The notes below the pieces were generated by a model. The model did no database searches, was not told the DNA's origin, and saw only the letters and a list, made by a program, of their open reading frames with translations. The position numbers were made by a program, and so were the translations under genes. A stretch of 64,000 bases of DNA from Bufo bufo (Eukaryota > Chordata > Amphibia > Anura > Bufonidae): the NCBI RefSeq assembly GCF_905171765.1, contig NC_053391.1, forward strand, positions 112,891,409-112,955,408. The letters run 5' to 3'. Each line of letters starts with the position of its first letter. The first letter of the stretch is position 1. Shown piece after piece: positions 31,898-43,346 of the stretch.

Positions 31898-34800
31898 GTA
31901 CCCCTCCCTCTAGGAGTGGACTCCGGACACTCAGGGCCCACCTTCTCAGGATGGGACCTATGGAAAGCCCTGATGAGGCGAGAGGCCTTAATGTCCGTCA
32001 CTGGGAGCCACATCCTCTCCTCAGGACCATAACCCTCCCAATGAACGAGGTACTGGAGGGAACCGCGGACAAGACGAGAATCCACAATCCTAGAGACCTG
32101 AAATTCAAGATTCCCATCAACCATAATCGGAGGAGGAGGCAAAGGAGAAGGTACAATAGGTTGAACATAAGGTTTCAATAAGGACTTATGGAAAACATTA
32201 TGGATCTTCCAAGTCTGAGGAAGATCAAGACGGTAGGCAACAGGATTGATGACAGACAGGATCTTGTAAGGCCCAATAAACCTAGGACCCAACTTCCAGG
32301 AGGGAACCTTCAATTTGATATTCTTGGTAGACAGCCACACCAAATCACCAACATTCAGGTCCGGACCAGGCATACGTCTCTTATCCGCCACACGCTTATA
32401 TCTCTCACTCATATTCTTTAGATTATCCTGAATATTTTGCCAAATAGATGACAAAGACGAGGAGAATCTGTCCTCATCAGGCAAACCAGAAGAGCCCCCT
32501 CCAGAGAAAGTCCCAAACTGCGGATGAAACCCATATGCACCAAAAAATGGTGACTTATCAGAGGACTCCTGACGACGGTTATTTAAAGCAAACTCAGCAA
32601 GGGACAAAAACGAACACCAATCCTCCTGATTCTCCGCCACAAAACAGCGCAGATATGTCTCCAGATTCTGATTGACACGCTCTGTCTGGCCATTCGACTG
32701 CGGATGGAAAGCAGAAGAGAATGACAAGCGAACCCCCAAGCGAGAACAGAAAGCCTTCCAGAATCTGGAAACAAACTGCGTGCCCCTATCAGAGACTATG
32801 TCAGAAGGAATCCCATGCAATTTGACAATGTGGTCAACAAATGCCTGCGCCAGCGTCTTAGCATTGGGCAAACCTGGAAAAGGGATAAAGTGCACCATTT
32901 TGCTAAAACGGTCCACCACCACCAGAATCACAGACTTCCCCGAGGAACGAGGCAAGTCCGTTATGAAGTCCATGGACAGATGTGTCCAAGGACGGGAAGG
33001 AATGGGCAAAGGAAGGAGAGGACCTGATGGCCGTGAGTGAGGGACCTTGGCACGAGCGCAAGTCTCGCAAGCTGCCACAAAACCCTCAACTGACTTACGA
33101 AGCGCAGGCCACCAGAATCTCCGAGCAATGAGATCCAGTGTGGCTCTTGTCCCCGGGTGCCCAGCAAGGACCGTATCATGGTGTTCTTTAAAAATCTTGT
33201 GTCTCAAAGCGAGAGGCACAAACAACCTCCCAGGAGGACAAAGATCAGGAGCTTCTGACTGGGCTGCCTGCACCTCTGCCTCCAATTCAGGAAAGAGAGC
33301 AGAGACCACCACACCTTCAGCTAAAATGGGACCCGGGTCTTCAAAATTCCCACCTCCCGGGAAACAACGTGACAGGGCATCTGCCTTCACATTCTTAACC
33401 CCAGGGCGGAACGTAACAACAAAATTAAACCTTGAAAAGAACAAAGACCATCTGGCCTGTCTCGGGTTCAGACGCTTGGCTGACTCCAAGTAGGCCAGAT
33501 TTTTATGGTCAGTAAACACGGTAATAGGGTGTCTGGCTCCCTCTAGCCAATGGCGCCATTCCTCAAAAGCCAACTTGATGGCCAACAATTCCCTATCTCC
33601 CACATCATAATTTCTCTCTGCGGAGGAGAGCTTCTTTGAGAAAAAGGCACACGGTTGCCATTTGGCAGGAGAGGAACCCTGAGACAAGACCGCCCCCACC
33701 CCCACCTCAGAAGCATCAACCTCAACTATGAAGGGTAAGGAAACATCAGGTTGTACTAGGATGGGAGCGGAAGCAAAACTCTCCTTGATATCAGAAAAGG
33801 CCTTACGCGCCTCTACCGACCAGGAAGAAAAATCTACCCCCTTTCTGGTCATATCCGTGAGTGGTTTAACAACAGAGGAATAATTCAAAATAAATTTCCT
33901 GTAATAATTAGCAAAGCCCAAAAAACGCATCAGCGCCTTCTGATTCTCAGGAAGCTCCCACTCAAGCACAGCGCGGACCTTCTCGGGGTCCATGCGAAAA
34001 CCAGAAGCGGAGACAAGAAACCCCAGAAATTGGATCTCTGGAACCGCAAACACACATTTTTCCAGTTTTGCGTATAATTTATTCTCCCGCAGGATGAGTA
34101 AGACCTGACATAAGTGTTCCTTATGAGTTTTGAAATCAGGAGAAAAAATCAAAATGTCATCCAAATACACTAATACAAATTTTCCCATTAAATGATAAAA
34201 AATGCTGTTAACGAAATGCTGAAAAACGGCTGGGGCATTCATCAAACCAAAAGGCATAACTAAATTCTCAAAATGGCCCTCAGGGGTATTGAAAGCCGTC
34301 TTCCATTCGTCTCCTTCTCTGACCCTAACCAGGTTGTATGCCCCTCTTAGGTCTAATTTGGAAAAGACTTTAGCCCCAACAACCTGGTTAAACAAATCTG
34401 GGATTAAAGGAAGCGGATACGGATCACGAATAGTGATACTGTTCAGCTCCCTGAAATCCAGACAAGGTCTTAAAGAACCATCTTTTTTCTTAACAAAGAA
34501 AAAACCAGCGGCAACAGGTGACTTTGAGGGTCGTATGTGTCCTTTTCTCAGACTCTCAGAGATATAAGCACGCATCGCGACCCTCTCAGGTTGGGAAAGA
34601 TTGTATAAACGAGATTTAGGCAGCTTGGCACCTGGGATGAGATCAATAGGGCAATCATACTCCCTGTGCGGAGGCAAATCCTGAACTCCACTCTCAGAGA
34701 AAACATCCAAAAATTCAGAGAGGAAAGGTGGTACAGTTTTAGTAGAAACCTCAGAAATAGATGTTATGAGGCAATTCTCTCTGCAAAAGTCACTCCAACC

Positions 34801-36114
34801 ATTTATTTGCCTCGCTGGCCAATCAATGGTGGGGTTATGTTTAGAGAGCCAGGGTAGCCCCAACACTAGAGGAGTAGGCAAACCGCTAAGGACGAAACAT
34901 GACACATCCTCAACATGAGTATCATTCACAATTAAACGGATATTGTGAACTATGCCCTTTAATGATTTCTGAGAAAGTGGAGCTGAATCAATAGAAAAAA
35001 CAGGAATATTTTTTCGCAAAGTGCAAACCTGGAAACCATGAGTTATTGCAAATTGGTTATCAATGAGGTTGACAGCTGCTCCACTATCCACAAAAATCTC
35101 ACAAAAAATGCTCTTGCTCTCTAGCGCCACCCTAGCAGGCAGGACAAAACGGGAACTACAAGCAAAAGACAATTCTTCAATTTCCGCCTCAACCCTGCCA
35201 ATAGTAACAGACGGAATATTCTTAAAAGATCTCCTCCTTTTTGTCTCTTTATTACTCCCAGAAAACTGCCTGAATCTCCTAGAGGGACAAACATTTGCCA
35301 GATGATTTATACCTCCACAACAAAAGCAAACCCTCCCCTGCGGGCTGAATCCTCTATTGTCAGAGGCAATCAACCCCAGCTGCATGGGCTCCTGCTCAGA
35401 AGGGGCTGACAGCGACTGAGACCCCTGTGCACAGAATGACACCGGTGCACTGTCCCGGGACTGAGCATGACAAGAAGGAGAAATCTCTCCTCTTTCTCTA
35501 AGACGCCTGTCAATACGAACAGCCTGAGACATAGCAGAATTCAAGGAGGTAGGTCTTTCATGAAAGGCAAATGCATCTTTCAATCCCTCAGAAAGACCAT
35601 AGCAAAATTGACTTCGGAGTGCAGCATCATTCCAACCCGTATCTGCTGCCCATCTCCGAAATTCTGAGCAGTATATCTCTGCGGATTGTTTACCCTGGCA
35701 TAACAGACGTAGTCTAGACTCAGCCAGAGCAATACGATCCGGATCATCATATATCTGACCCAGGGCTAAAAAGAATTCATCCACTGAACGGAGGGGTTGT
35801 GCCCCCTCCGGCAGGGAAAAGGCCCAGGACTGAGCATTACCCCTGAGCAGCGATATAATGATCCCCACCCTCCGTTCTTCATCACCGGAAGAATGGGGAA
35901 GAAGGCGAAAATGGAGTTTGCAAGCCTCTCTAAAACGTACAAAATTCTCACTACCCCCGGAAAACGTATCCGGGAGCGAAATCTAAGGCTCAGCACAAAC
36001 TCCATGAACGCAAGCTGAACCGGTCACTTGAAACTGAGAAAAAGTCTTACGGAGATCAGCTACCTCCAATGAAAGACCCTGGAAGCGTTCAGCCAAAAGT
36101 GAAACCGGATCCAT
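31840..36114 (-). pseudogene. gag-pol of the gypsy element, one frame with a single in-frame amber codon
   Basis: The frame from ATG 36,114 (MDPVSLLAERFQG) to the stop at 31,840 spans 1,424 codons and is interrupted only by TAG at 35,985-35,983 (codon 44). Order: capsid-like Gag (35,900-35,470); zinc knuckle CFCCGGINHLANVC (near 35,320); aspartic protease FVDSGAAVNL (near 35,080); RT with LDLRGAYN and YLDD (near 34,165); RNase H (VDASEVGVG and TDHKNLAYL); integrase with an H2C2 finger (33,190-33,055) and catalytic MDFIT, SDRGTQF and NGQTERVN (32,970, 32,790, 32,680); chromodomain YLVHWEGYGPEE (near 32,045). The polyprotein would build particles, copy the RNA and integrate the cDNA; the chromodomain usually steers to chromatin marks. 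With the amber codon this copy is probably inactive unless read through. Confidence 0.92.
31898..31912 (-). promoter_or_regulatory. Polypurine tract of the gypsy element
   Basis: Minus strand AGAGGGAGGGG then TAC immediately 5' of the 3' LTR, the expected plus-strand primer. It lies inside the pol reading frame. Confidence 0.75.
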
Positions 36115-36141
36115 GCTTGAGACGGTTTTGGTGGCTGATAA

Positions 36142-36664
36142 TGTCACGGATGGTGTACAGGAAACAAGATGATACAAATAACAAATGATGACTCACTGGA
36201 TCCACAACTAAGGAACATAAAGGGAGACCCCTGCAATCGACCTGCCGCTCTCCCTTAATGCTCAGCCTATGCGACCACTCTAAAGGTGAATGGGCGCATA
36301 TCCACGTACCTCGGCTATCTTAACCTGAAGGCCCTACAATAGTGAGGGGACACGACCACCGGCTCCCTACACAGACACGGAGGGAGTCAGGGTCACCTGG
36401 ATCCAGACAACAGAAAATCATAAATACAAAACAGCACTTATCTGAAGACGACTGTGAACTGAGAACTGGTAGCTGAAGTCAGCATGCACACTCATTCCAG
36501 GAAGTAGTATCAGCCACACCCAACTACCTTATGGGGGAGAATATAAAGGGAGGTAATGAGTCTGACTGCCTAACGAGGTGAGGAACAGAAACCAAAACAA
36601 AGAAACTCAAGGGGGAGGATCTGAACGGCTCCTGTCAGAGCCTCTCAGCTGTCTGCTTGTGACA
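36142..36664 (-). repeat. 5' LTR of the gypsy element
   Basis: 523 bp, matching the 3' LTR apart from two small deletions. 36,115-36,141 is the short leader before Gag. Confidence 0.93.
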
Positions 36665-36669
36665 CCCTG

Positions 36670-36725
36670 CTACCGCTTTGTTGAATCTAGATAACTTCTG
36701 AATGATCTCGCGTCACAGTGACGAC
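36670..36725 (+). pseudogene. 18S rRNA-derived fragment, continuation beyond the gypsy insertion
   Basis: CCGCTTTGTTGAATCTAGATAACTTCTG matches the 18S stretch GCTTTGGTGACTCTAGATAAC, which in rRNA lies just upstream of the part found at 30,961. The gypsy element lies between the two pieces; their order here is reversed relative to rRNA. Confidence 0.7.
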
Positions 36726-36759
36726 CACGATCACGATCTATGCAGAGCACGGGTTTGTA

Positions 36760-37290
36760 TACGGCAAAATTGGTAAAATGTCACCTGACATTGTAACAGA
36801 CGATTTTTTTTTTAATTTATGTCCCTGTCACCTATGCAGAGCAGGGGTTTAATTACAGCAAAAATGGTTAAATATCACCCAAGAATGTGACAGACAAATT
36901 AGTGAAATGTTTTTACTTGTCTACTAGGTATAACAGGGGTATATCAGAGCCAAAAATTGGTGAATTTCACCCGATAATGTAACAGACAAATTAGTGAAAT
37001 GTTTTTACCTGTCTACTAGGTATAGCAGGGGTATGTCACAGCCAAAAATTGGTGAATTTAACCCGAGAATATGACAGACAAATTAGTGAAATGTTTTCAC
37101 CTGTCTACTAGGTATAGCAGGGGTATATCACACCCAAAAATTGGTGAATTTCACCCGACAATGTAACAGACAAATTAGTGAATTTTTTTTACCAGTCTAC
37201 TAGGTATAGCAGGGGTATATCACACCCAAAAATTGGTGAATTTCACCCAAATATGTAACAGACAAATTAGTAAAATGACATTAAAAAAAT
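36760..37290. repeat. ~90-bp tandem repeat in the hAT 3' region
   Basis: About 6 units with GTCTACTAGGTATAGCAGGGGTATATCAC, CCAAAAATTGGTGAATTTCACCCG and AACAGACAAATTAGTGAAATG. Confidence 0.92.
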
Positions 37291-37577
37291 ATGTACAAAT
37301 AAAAAAATAATAATCTTGATTTATGAGGTGGAGGTCCATATGGAGTAGGAATTTGAGGAAGCGGTGGACGTATCGGTGTAGGTGGAAGCGACGGTGGAGG
37401 AGGACGAGGTAGCCAACGCTGTTTTTTTTTTTATATTAGGGTACACTCCAAAAGAGTGGGGAATATCCAAAATACAACAATGAACAATTGCGCTGTATTA
37501 TAACAATGGCTGGGTAAGGTCGGTATACATGTCTATTCTGCACAAGGTACGGACAAGTCCTGTGGAATTCATGCCTA

Positions 37578-38513
37578 GTTCATTTTAATGAACGTGAGCT
37601 TGTCCACATTAGCTGTGGACAGGCGGCTGCGCTTGTCTGTGATAACGCCCCCTGCTGTGCTAAACACCTCCAAGGCGTAAAGGGCAAGCCATGTGCCTAA
37701 TTTGGAGACCCAGAAGTTGAAGGGGGCAGACCCGTCATACAGTACGTGTAGGCGTGTGTACACATACTGCTCCACCATGTTGGTGAAATGCTGCCTCCTG
37801 CTAAGATGTTTCATATCAGCTGGTGGTGCTGGTTGTTGTGGCATTTAGACAAAGCTTTTCCACATTTCGGCCATGCTAACCCTGCCTTCTGAGGTGCTGA
37901 TGGTGCCACCTCTTCCTCCTCCTCTGCCTTCGTCTTGTGCTTCCACTGTGTCCCCGCTGTCAGGTGGGAATGCAACCAGCAGCGCATCTACCAGCGTGTG
38001 CTTGTACTCGCGCAACTTATGATCACGGTCCAGTGATGGAATTAAGGACGGTACGTTGTCCTTGTAACGGGGATCCAGCAGCGTGGCCACCCAGTAATCA
38101 GCACAAGTTAGAATGTGGGCAACTCGGCGGTCGTTGCGAAGACACTGCAGCATGTAATCGTTCATGCGTGCCAGGCTGCCCATATTCAACGACAAGCTGT
38201 CCTCTGTGGGAGGTGTATCGTCTGTGTCCTCTGTATGCCCCCAGCCGCACACCAGTGATGGCCATGAGCTGGTTTGGGTGCCACCATGCTATGAACACGG
38301 TTCCTCCTCCATCTCCTCATCCTCCACCTCGTCATCCTCAGAACAGTGCTCTGGCTGGGCAATTGTGTACCGGCCGTTTGTGGTGCAGGAACCCACCCTC
38401 GGAGCCACTTGTGAATGACTGGCCAGAAACCTTATGAAAGGATCCCTCTTCCTCCTCCTTCTCCTGTGCCACATCCTCTTCCATCATTGCCAGAAGCATT
38501 TTTTCAAGGAGGC
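37578..38513 (-). pseudogene. Older hAT transposase, C-terminal half (split by the younger hAT)
   Basis: On the minus strand from 38,513: CLLEKMLLAMM and an acidic run, then MGSLARMNDYMLQCLRND, YWVATLLDPRYKDNV (late RNase H-fold region, near 38,080), then VSMAEMWKSFV, NMVEQYVYTRL, FWVSKLGTWLALYALEVFSTAGGVITDKRSRLS (dimerisation domain, 37,600-37,720). At least two frameshifts. The upstream part of the same gene lies at 44,331-44,812. The break is exactly at the target duplication of the nested hAT. Confidence 0.82.
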
Positions 38514-39129
38514 ATAGTAGTTAGTGATTATCGAGCATGCTCGGCCGAGTAGCGGTTTGGCTCGAGCATCGCTATGCTTTGCAGATCCGAGCGCTCTGCC
38601 GAGTACCACATGTGCTCGAGCACCATGCTCAAATCTCCTCCCCGGACGTTTGGCCACTTCTAAGCAGCCAATAAACATGCTGGTAAGTATTGCCATCACT
38701 GTAATGCCATTAGACATGTTTTCTACTGGCATTACAGTGATTGGCTGGCCGGAACACGTCATCGGGTGCTATATTGCACCCAGTCACGTGGGTTCGGCTC
38801 ATTGTGAGTCAGGGAGAGCTGCTGTTAGGAAGGGACAGAGCGAGTGTAGAGCGAATTTGATCTCAAACCTTTCAGAGACCCAAAAGTACTTTTAAGGACT
38901 ATTGTTAGAGGTGGCAGCAAAATTTATTTTGGGGGAATTATTTTTTTGTGTCAGGGCGACCGTTAGTTACATTCATTTTCTGCATTCTACAAACGCTGCT
39001 TGCTGTGACCAGTGAGAAGAAAATCAGCACTGATATCTAGGCCGTGTGTGACGCCTATATTTAATCCAAATTGCAGTTACACAGTCAGTTTCTGTATTAT
39101 ACAAACTCTGCTTGCTGTGACCTCAAAGT

Positions 39130-39428
39130 GACCTCCGTTCCGTTTTTTTTGCGGATAGGATGGGGACCCATTCATTTCAATGGGTCAGCAAAAAAATGCT
39201 GATAGTTCATCCGTTTGTGTTCCGCGTCCGTTGTCCGTGTTTCCCTTCAGCAAAAAAAAATAGTGCATGTCCTACTTTTTTCACATTTGCGGACAAAGAT
39301 AGGCATTTATTACAAGGGATCTGTGGGAAAAAACGGATCCGCCCAAAAAAACGGATGCAGCATCCGTTTCTTTTGGCGGACGCACAATTTGCGGACGCAA
39401 AAAACAACTGTCGTGTGCATGTAGCCTA
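39130..39428. repeat. MITE-like CCG/CGG-rich element
   Basis: TTCCGTTTTTTTTGCGGATAGG...GCGGACGCAAAAAACAACTGTC and GTGTGCATGTAGCCTAA at the right. Similar in style to the Harbinger-like MITE at 18,061. Lies just upstream of the hAT transposase start. Confidence 0.5.
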
Positions 39429-39445
39429 ATTCTGATGTTTCACGC

Positions 39446-42424
39446 AGAGGCCGTGGCTCAGGGCACATTGCAACTGTGCCTGCTGCCAGAGCACAAGGAA
39501 AACAGTCATCCACGATACCTAGCTTCATGTCCCAGTTTGCAGGGCGTCGCAAGACAACACTCTTGAAGTCAGACCAGTGCGAACAGGTGGTCGGTTGGAT
39601 TGCAGCAGATAATGCTTCCACTGGGTTAAGCACCACCATGTCTTCCACCAAGTCCAGTCTCAGTAACCAACAGTCTGGTCAACAACATAATCCTCACCCT
39701 GATCATCCTTCCTCCCACCATGTAGAGTCTGGCCAAACAAGCGATCCGGTACTCGGATGTTCCGAGGAGCTATTTTCACCCCCATCACTTAAATTGGCCC
39801 TCTCCCAAGCACTCTTGAAGAGGGACATGAAATCTTGTGCCCTGATTCTCAACCTCTAGAGCCTTCACACTCACAAGATGATGTGTTTAAGGAGGTGGAT
39901 GATGACGAGACACAGTTGCCATCAAGTCAACCACAATTACTGTCTGCAGAGGTTAATGAAGAGGATGATATACCGTTGTCAATCACTGAAGTTGTGTTGG
40001 GGTCAACAAATGAGGAGGATGATAAGAGTGGGGAAGTTGAAGAGGACTTGGTGGACGATCTGCAGGACAGCAACAGGCTGGAAGAGGCAGTGGGGTGGCA
40101 ACATGGAGAAGGCGGGCCACGCCAAACAGGCCCGCAAGTGTTCCACGGAGCACCCCCTTGCAGAAATCTCCCTTGCCAAGGGGTAGGTGTTCCGTGGTAT
40201 GGCGCTTTTTTGCGGAAAGTGTAGACGACAAAAGAATAGTAGTTTGCAACCTGTGCCACACCAAAATGAGTCGAGGTGTGAACAGTAGCAACCTCACCAC
40301 CACCAGCATGATCCGCCACATGGCAGCCAAGCACCGCAATAAGTGGGAGGAACGCGTGGGTCCACAATCCGTGTCTGCGGTGTCACACCACTGCCTCCTC
40401 TTTCCCTATGTTGGGTGACGACCAATCGCATGTCGAAGGCGCAGGCCGGATGCCTCCCACGTTGCACCTGTACCGTCGCAAGCACCATCAGCGACCACAT
40501 CCACTTCCCTGTCCCAGCGCAGCGTCCAAATGTCTTTACCCCAGGCATTTGAACGCAAGTGCAAATACCCAGCCACCCACGCACAGGCCATGGCACTAAC
40601 CACCCAACTTTCTAAGTTACTGGCGGTTGAAATGTTGCCATTTAGGCTTGTGGACACCGAGGCCCGGCCAGGATTGCGGGCCCTACTTTCATCAGGGTTA
40701 CCGCCAGCACCTATGTAAGTGGCTCCTTCTCCTCCGCCTCCTCCTCCACTTCCACCTCTGAATTCTTTGCGTGCAGCACCAGTCAGCCATCAGCTGGTAA
40801 CTGGAAGCAGTGTAGCACTGCTGTGGGGATTCGCCAACAGGCCGTGTTGAAGATGATATGCTTAGGGGATAAACAGCACACCGCCGCAGAGCTGTGGCAG
40901 GGGATATGAGACCAGACTAAGCTATGGCTCTCGCCACTCAACCTGCAACCAGGCATGGTTGTGTGTGATAATGGGCGTAACTTGGTGGCAGCTTTGGAGC
41001 TTGGCAAGCTCACACACATCCCATGCCTAGCCCACGTGTTTAACTTGGTGGTTCAGCGGTTTCTGAAAACCTTCCCCAATTTTTCCGAGCTACTGGCGAA
41101 GGTGCGCCGCGTGTGTGCACATTTCCGCAAGTCATCAACAGCTTCAGACGGTCTGTTGACGCTGCAGCAATTGCCAGCTCACCGGCTATTGTGCGACGTG
41201 AGCACGCGCTGGAACTCCACGTTACACATGTTGGCCAGGCTTGGTGAGCAGCAAAGGGCAGTAATGGAATACCAGCTGCAGCAGGGTCTTCGCCTTTCCA
41301 GTCAGCTTCCGCTCTTCTCAAGCAAGGAGTGGGCATGGATGTCTGACCTCTGTGAGGTGTTAAGAAACTTTGAGGAATCGACACAGATGGTGAGCGGCGA
41401 TAACGCTATTGTCAGTGTAAGCATCCCACTTCTGTGTCTACTCAAAGACTCACTGCTCACAATTAAGGCCGACGCTGTTTGTGGGGAAGAGTTGGAAATG
41501 AGGGAAGAAGACATGACCCTGGATGATAGCCAGAACACCCTCAGTTTGTCTGCTCAGCGCGTATTGGAGGAGGAGGAGCAGGGGACGGTTGCCTCCGCTA
41601 CACAGGGTAGTAGCCATGGAACTTTAATTCCATCTGTTCAGCGTGGGTGGACAGAAGAGGAGGAAGAGGCTGAGGAGATGGACAGTCATCCTCCTGATAA
41701 CGACAGCAAAGTCTTGCCCACTGGTACTCTAGCACACATGGCTGACTTCATGTTAGGCTGCCTTTCCCGTGACCCCCGTGTTATACGCATTTTAGATAAC
41801 AGGGATTACTTCTGGACCCCCGCTACAAAGAGAAATTCTCATCTCTCATTCCTCCGGTGGAGAGGACAAGCAAAATGTTGCTATACCAGAAGCTCCTTGT
41901 TGACAGATTGCTGCAAAAATTTCTATCTGACAGCGCTGGCAGCAGTGTCCATACTTCCTTGGGCAACCGAGGTGGGGAGACAAGGGGAACACACAGCACT
42001 TCCAGCAAAGACAGGGAAACACTCTCCAAGGCCTGGGACAGTTTTATGACACCCCGCCCGCACCTCAACATGATGCACGTCCTGGTGTCACAAGGAGGGA
42101 AAAGTTTTAGAAGATGGTAAAGGAGTACGTAGCAGACCCTGTCAGCGTCCTCAGTGATTCTCAGTGACTTACAACTACTGGGTGTCCAAGCTGGAAACAT
42201 GGCACGAACTGGCGCTCTACGCCTTGGAGGTACTGGCCTGCCCTGCTGCCAGTGTTTTGTCTGAGGGGGTATTTAGTGCTGCTGGTGGAATTATAACAGA
42301 TAAGCGTATCCGGCTGTCAACTGAAAATGCTGACAGGTTGACTCTTATAAAAATGAACAAGGCCTGGATTGCCCCTGACTTCTCCACTCCACCAGAGCCA
42401 CGACTGAACATAAAGGAACTTTAA
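39446..42424 (+). pseudogene. BED-finger hAT transposase (younger hAT), multiply frameshifted
   Basis: Segments in order: N-terminal region (39,446-39,859; QVVGWIAADNASTG), acidic linker (39,850-40,100), BED zinc finger VCNLCHTKMSRG...RHMAAKH (40,245-40,335), SKLLAVEMLPFRLVD (40,605), second catalytic Asp block CDNGRNLVAALEL (40,957) with CLAHVFNLVVQRF, TRWNSTLHMLARL (41,205), a long acidic insertion, and the C-terminal dimerisation domain YWVSKLETWHELALYALEVLACPA...FSAAGGIITDKRIRLSTENADRL (42,175-42,345), ending RLNIKEL. The block with the first catalytic Asp, expected between 40,718 and 40,955, is missing. At least five frame changes. Inactive, but the same architecture as the open frame at 61,405. 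Confidence 0.88.
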
Positions 42425-42584
42425 ATGTGTTGCTTAGAATGTACTGAATACTCTGTATTCCCATGCACCCCTTCCGCCTCAAAAAAGGGTATATGGTTAA
42501 ATCTTACTGTTCTCATCCTCCTCCTCCTCGTCCATCACGTATATGCCTTCTCATATAATTTTTCGGATGGTCAGCTCACCAGCA

Positions 42585-42870
42585 GGCCCTCACCCATAAT
42601 GCTTTAGATGGTCAGCTCACCAGCAGGCCCTCACCCATAATGTTTTAGATGGTCAGCTCACCAACAGGCCCTCACCCATAATGTTTTAGATGGTCAGCTC
42701 ACCAGCAGGCCCTCGCCCATAATGTTTTAGATGGTCAGCTCACCAGCAGGCCCTCACCTATAATGTTTTAGATGGTCAGCTCACCAGCAGGCCCTCACCC
42801 ATAATGTTTTAGATGGTCAGCTCAGCTGAAGACCCTCACCCCTAATGTTTTAGTGGGTCACCAGCAGGCC
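42585..42870. repeat. ~42-bp tandem repeat 3' of the hAT transposase
   Basis: About 7 units of AGATGGTCAGCTCACCAGCAGGCCCTCACCCATAATGTTTT. The GCAGGCCCTCACC motif also borders the 18S-derived segment at 43,233-43,255. Confidence 0.93.
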
Positions 42871-42929
42871 ATCAATCATACTTTACCTCTCCTGTATAAC
42901 GTTTCCTCATCCTAAATACCTATGATTTT

Positions 42930-43235
42930 CCCTGTAATTTATTTGTACTCGTTCTAATGACAGGCTCTCTTAAGAGTCCAGTATTGTTATTTATCATTAC
43001 TACCTCCCTGAGTCGGTACTGGGAAATTTGCGCGCCCCCGTCTGCCTTTCTTGGAAGTGGTAGCCGTGGCCATCCCTCAGGCTCCCTCTCCGGAAGCGAA
43101 CACTGATTCCCAATTACCCATGGTCCCCATGGTAGGCGCAAAAAAGAACATTGAAAGTTGATAGAGCAGACATCCGAATAGATCGTCAACATCACGGGGA
43201 AGCTTCAAAGTTATCTAGAGTTAACAAAGCGGCAG
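42930..43235 (-). pseudogene. 18S rRNA-derived fragment A (antisense within the younger hAT)
   Basis: On the minus strand: CTTTGTTAACTCTAGATAAC, CTCTATCAACTTTCAATG, GCGCCTACCATGGGGACCAT, TCCGGAGAGGGAGCCTGAGG, GCTACCACTTCCAAGAAAGG, GCGCGCAAATTTCCCAGTAC, AATAACAATACTGGACTC and CATTAGAACGAGTAC. This is a collinear stretch of the 5' third of 18S rRNA, roughly 80% similar by eye. It extends the segment seen at 30,961 and 36,670 as one uninterrupted block. Confidence 0.88.
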
Positions 43236-43346
43236 CAGGCCCTCACCTACAATTTTTTACACGGTCAGCTCAACGTCTGTTCCTCTTCCAAGTTCATTAT
43301 CATCAGATGATAGTCTGGTCAACACAATCGTAATCACCGGGGGTCA

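Larger units (their letters stand above)
31337..36664 (-). mobile_element. Complete Ty3/gypsy (chromovirus-type) LTR retrotransposon
   Basis: Two LTRs (31,337-31,897, 3'; 36,142-36,664, 5', relative to its minus-strand coding direction) begin TGTCAC and end GTGACA. The element is flanked by the 5-bp duplication CCCTG (31,332-31,336; 36,665-36,669). The LTRs show no base substitution I can find; they differ by two deletions (about 21 and 17 bp) in the 5' LTR, both in short repeated motifs. That makes this one of the youngest insertions in the window. It sits within an 18S-bearing older hAT. No TGG-type primer binding site is obvious next to the 5' LTR. Confidence 0.92.

Noticed and set aside
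35766..36005. Separate small gene upstream of the gypsy pol frame
   Set aside because: Out-of-frame shadow of the gag region; the true gag frame starts at 36,114 and shares the pol frame.
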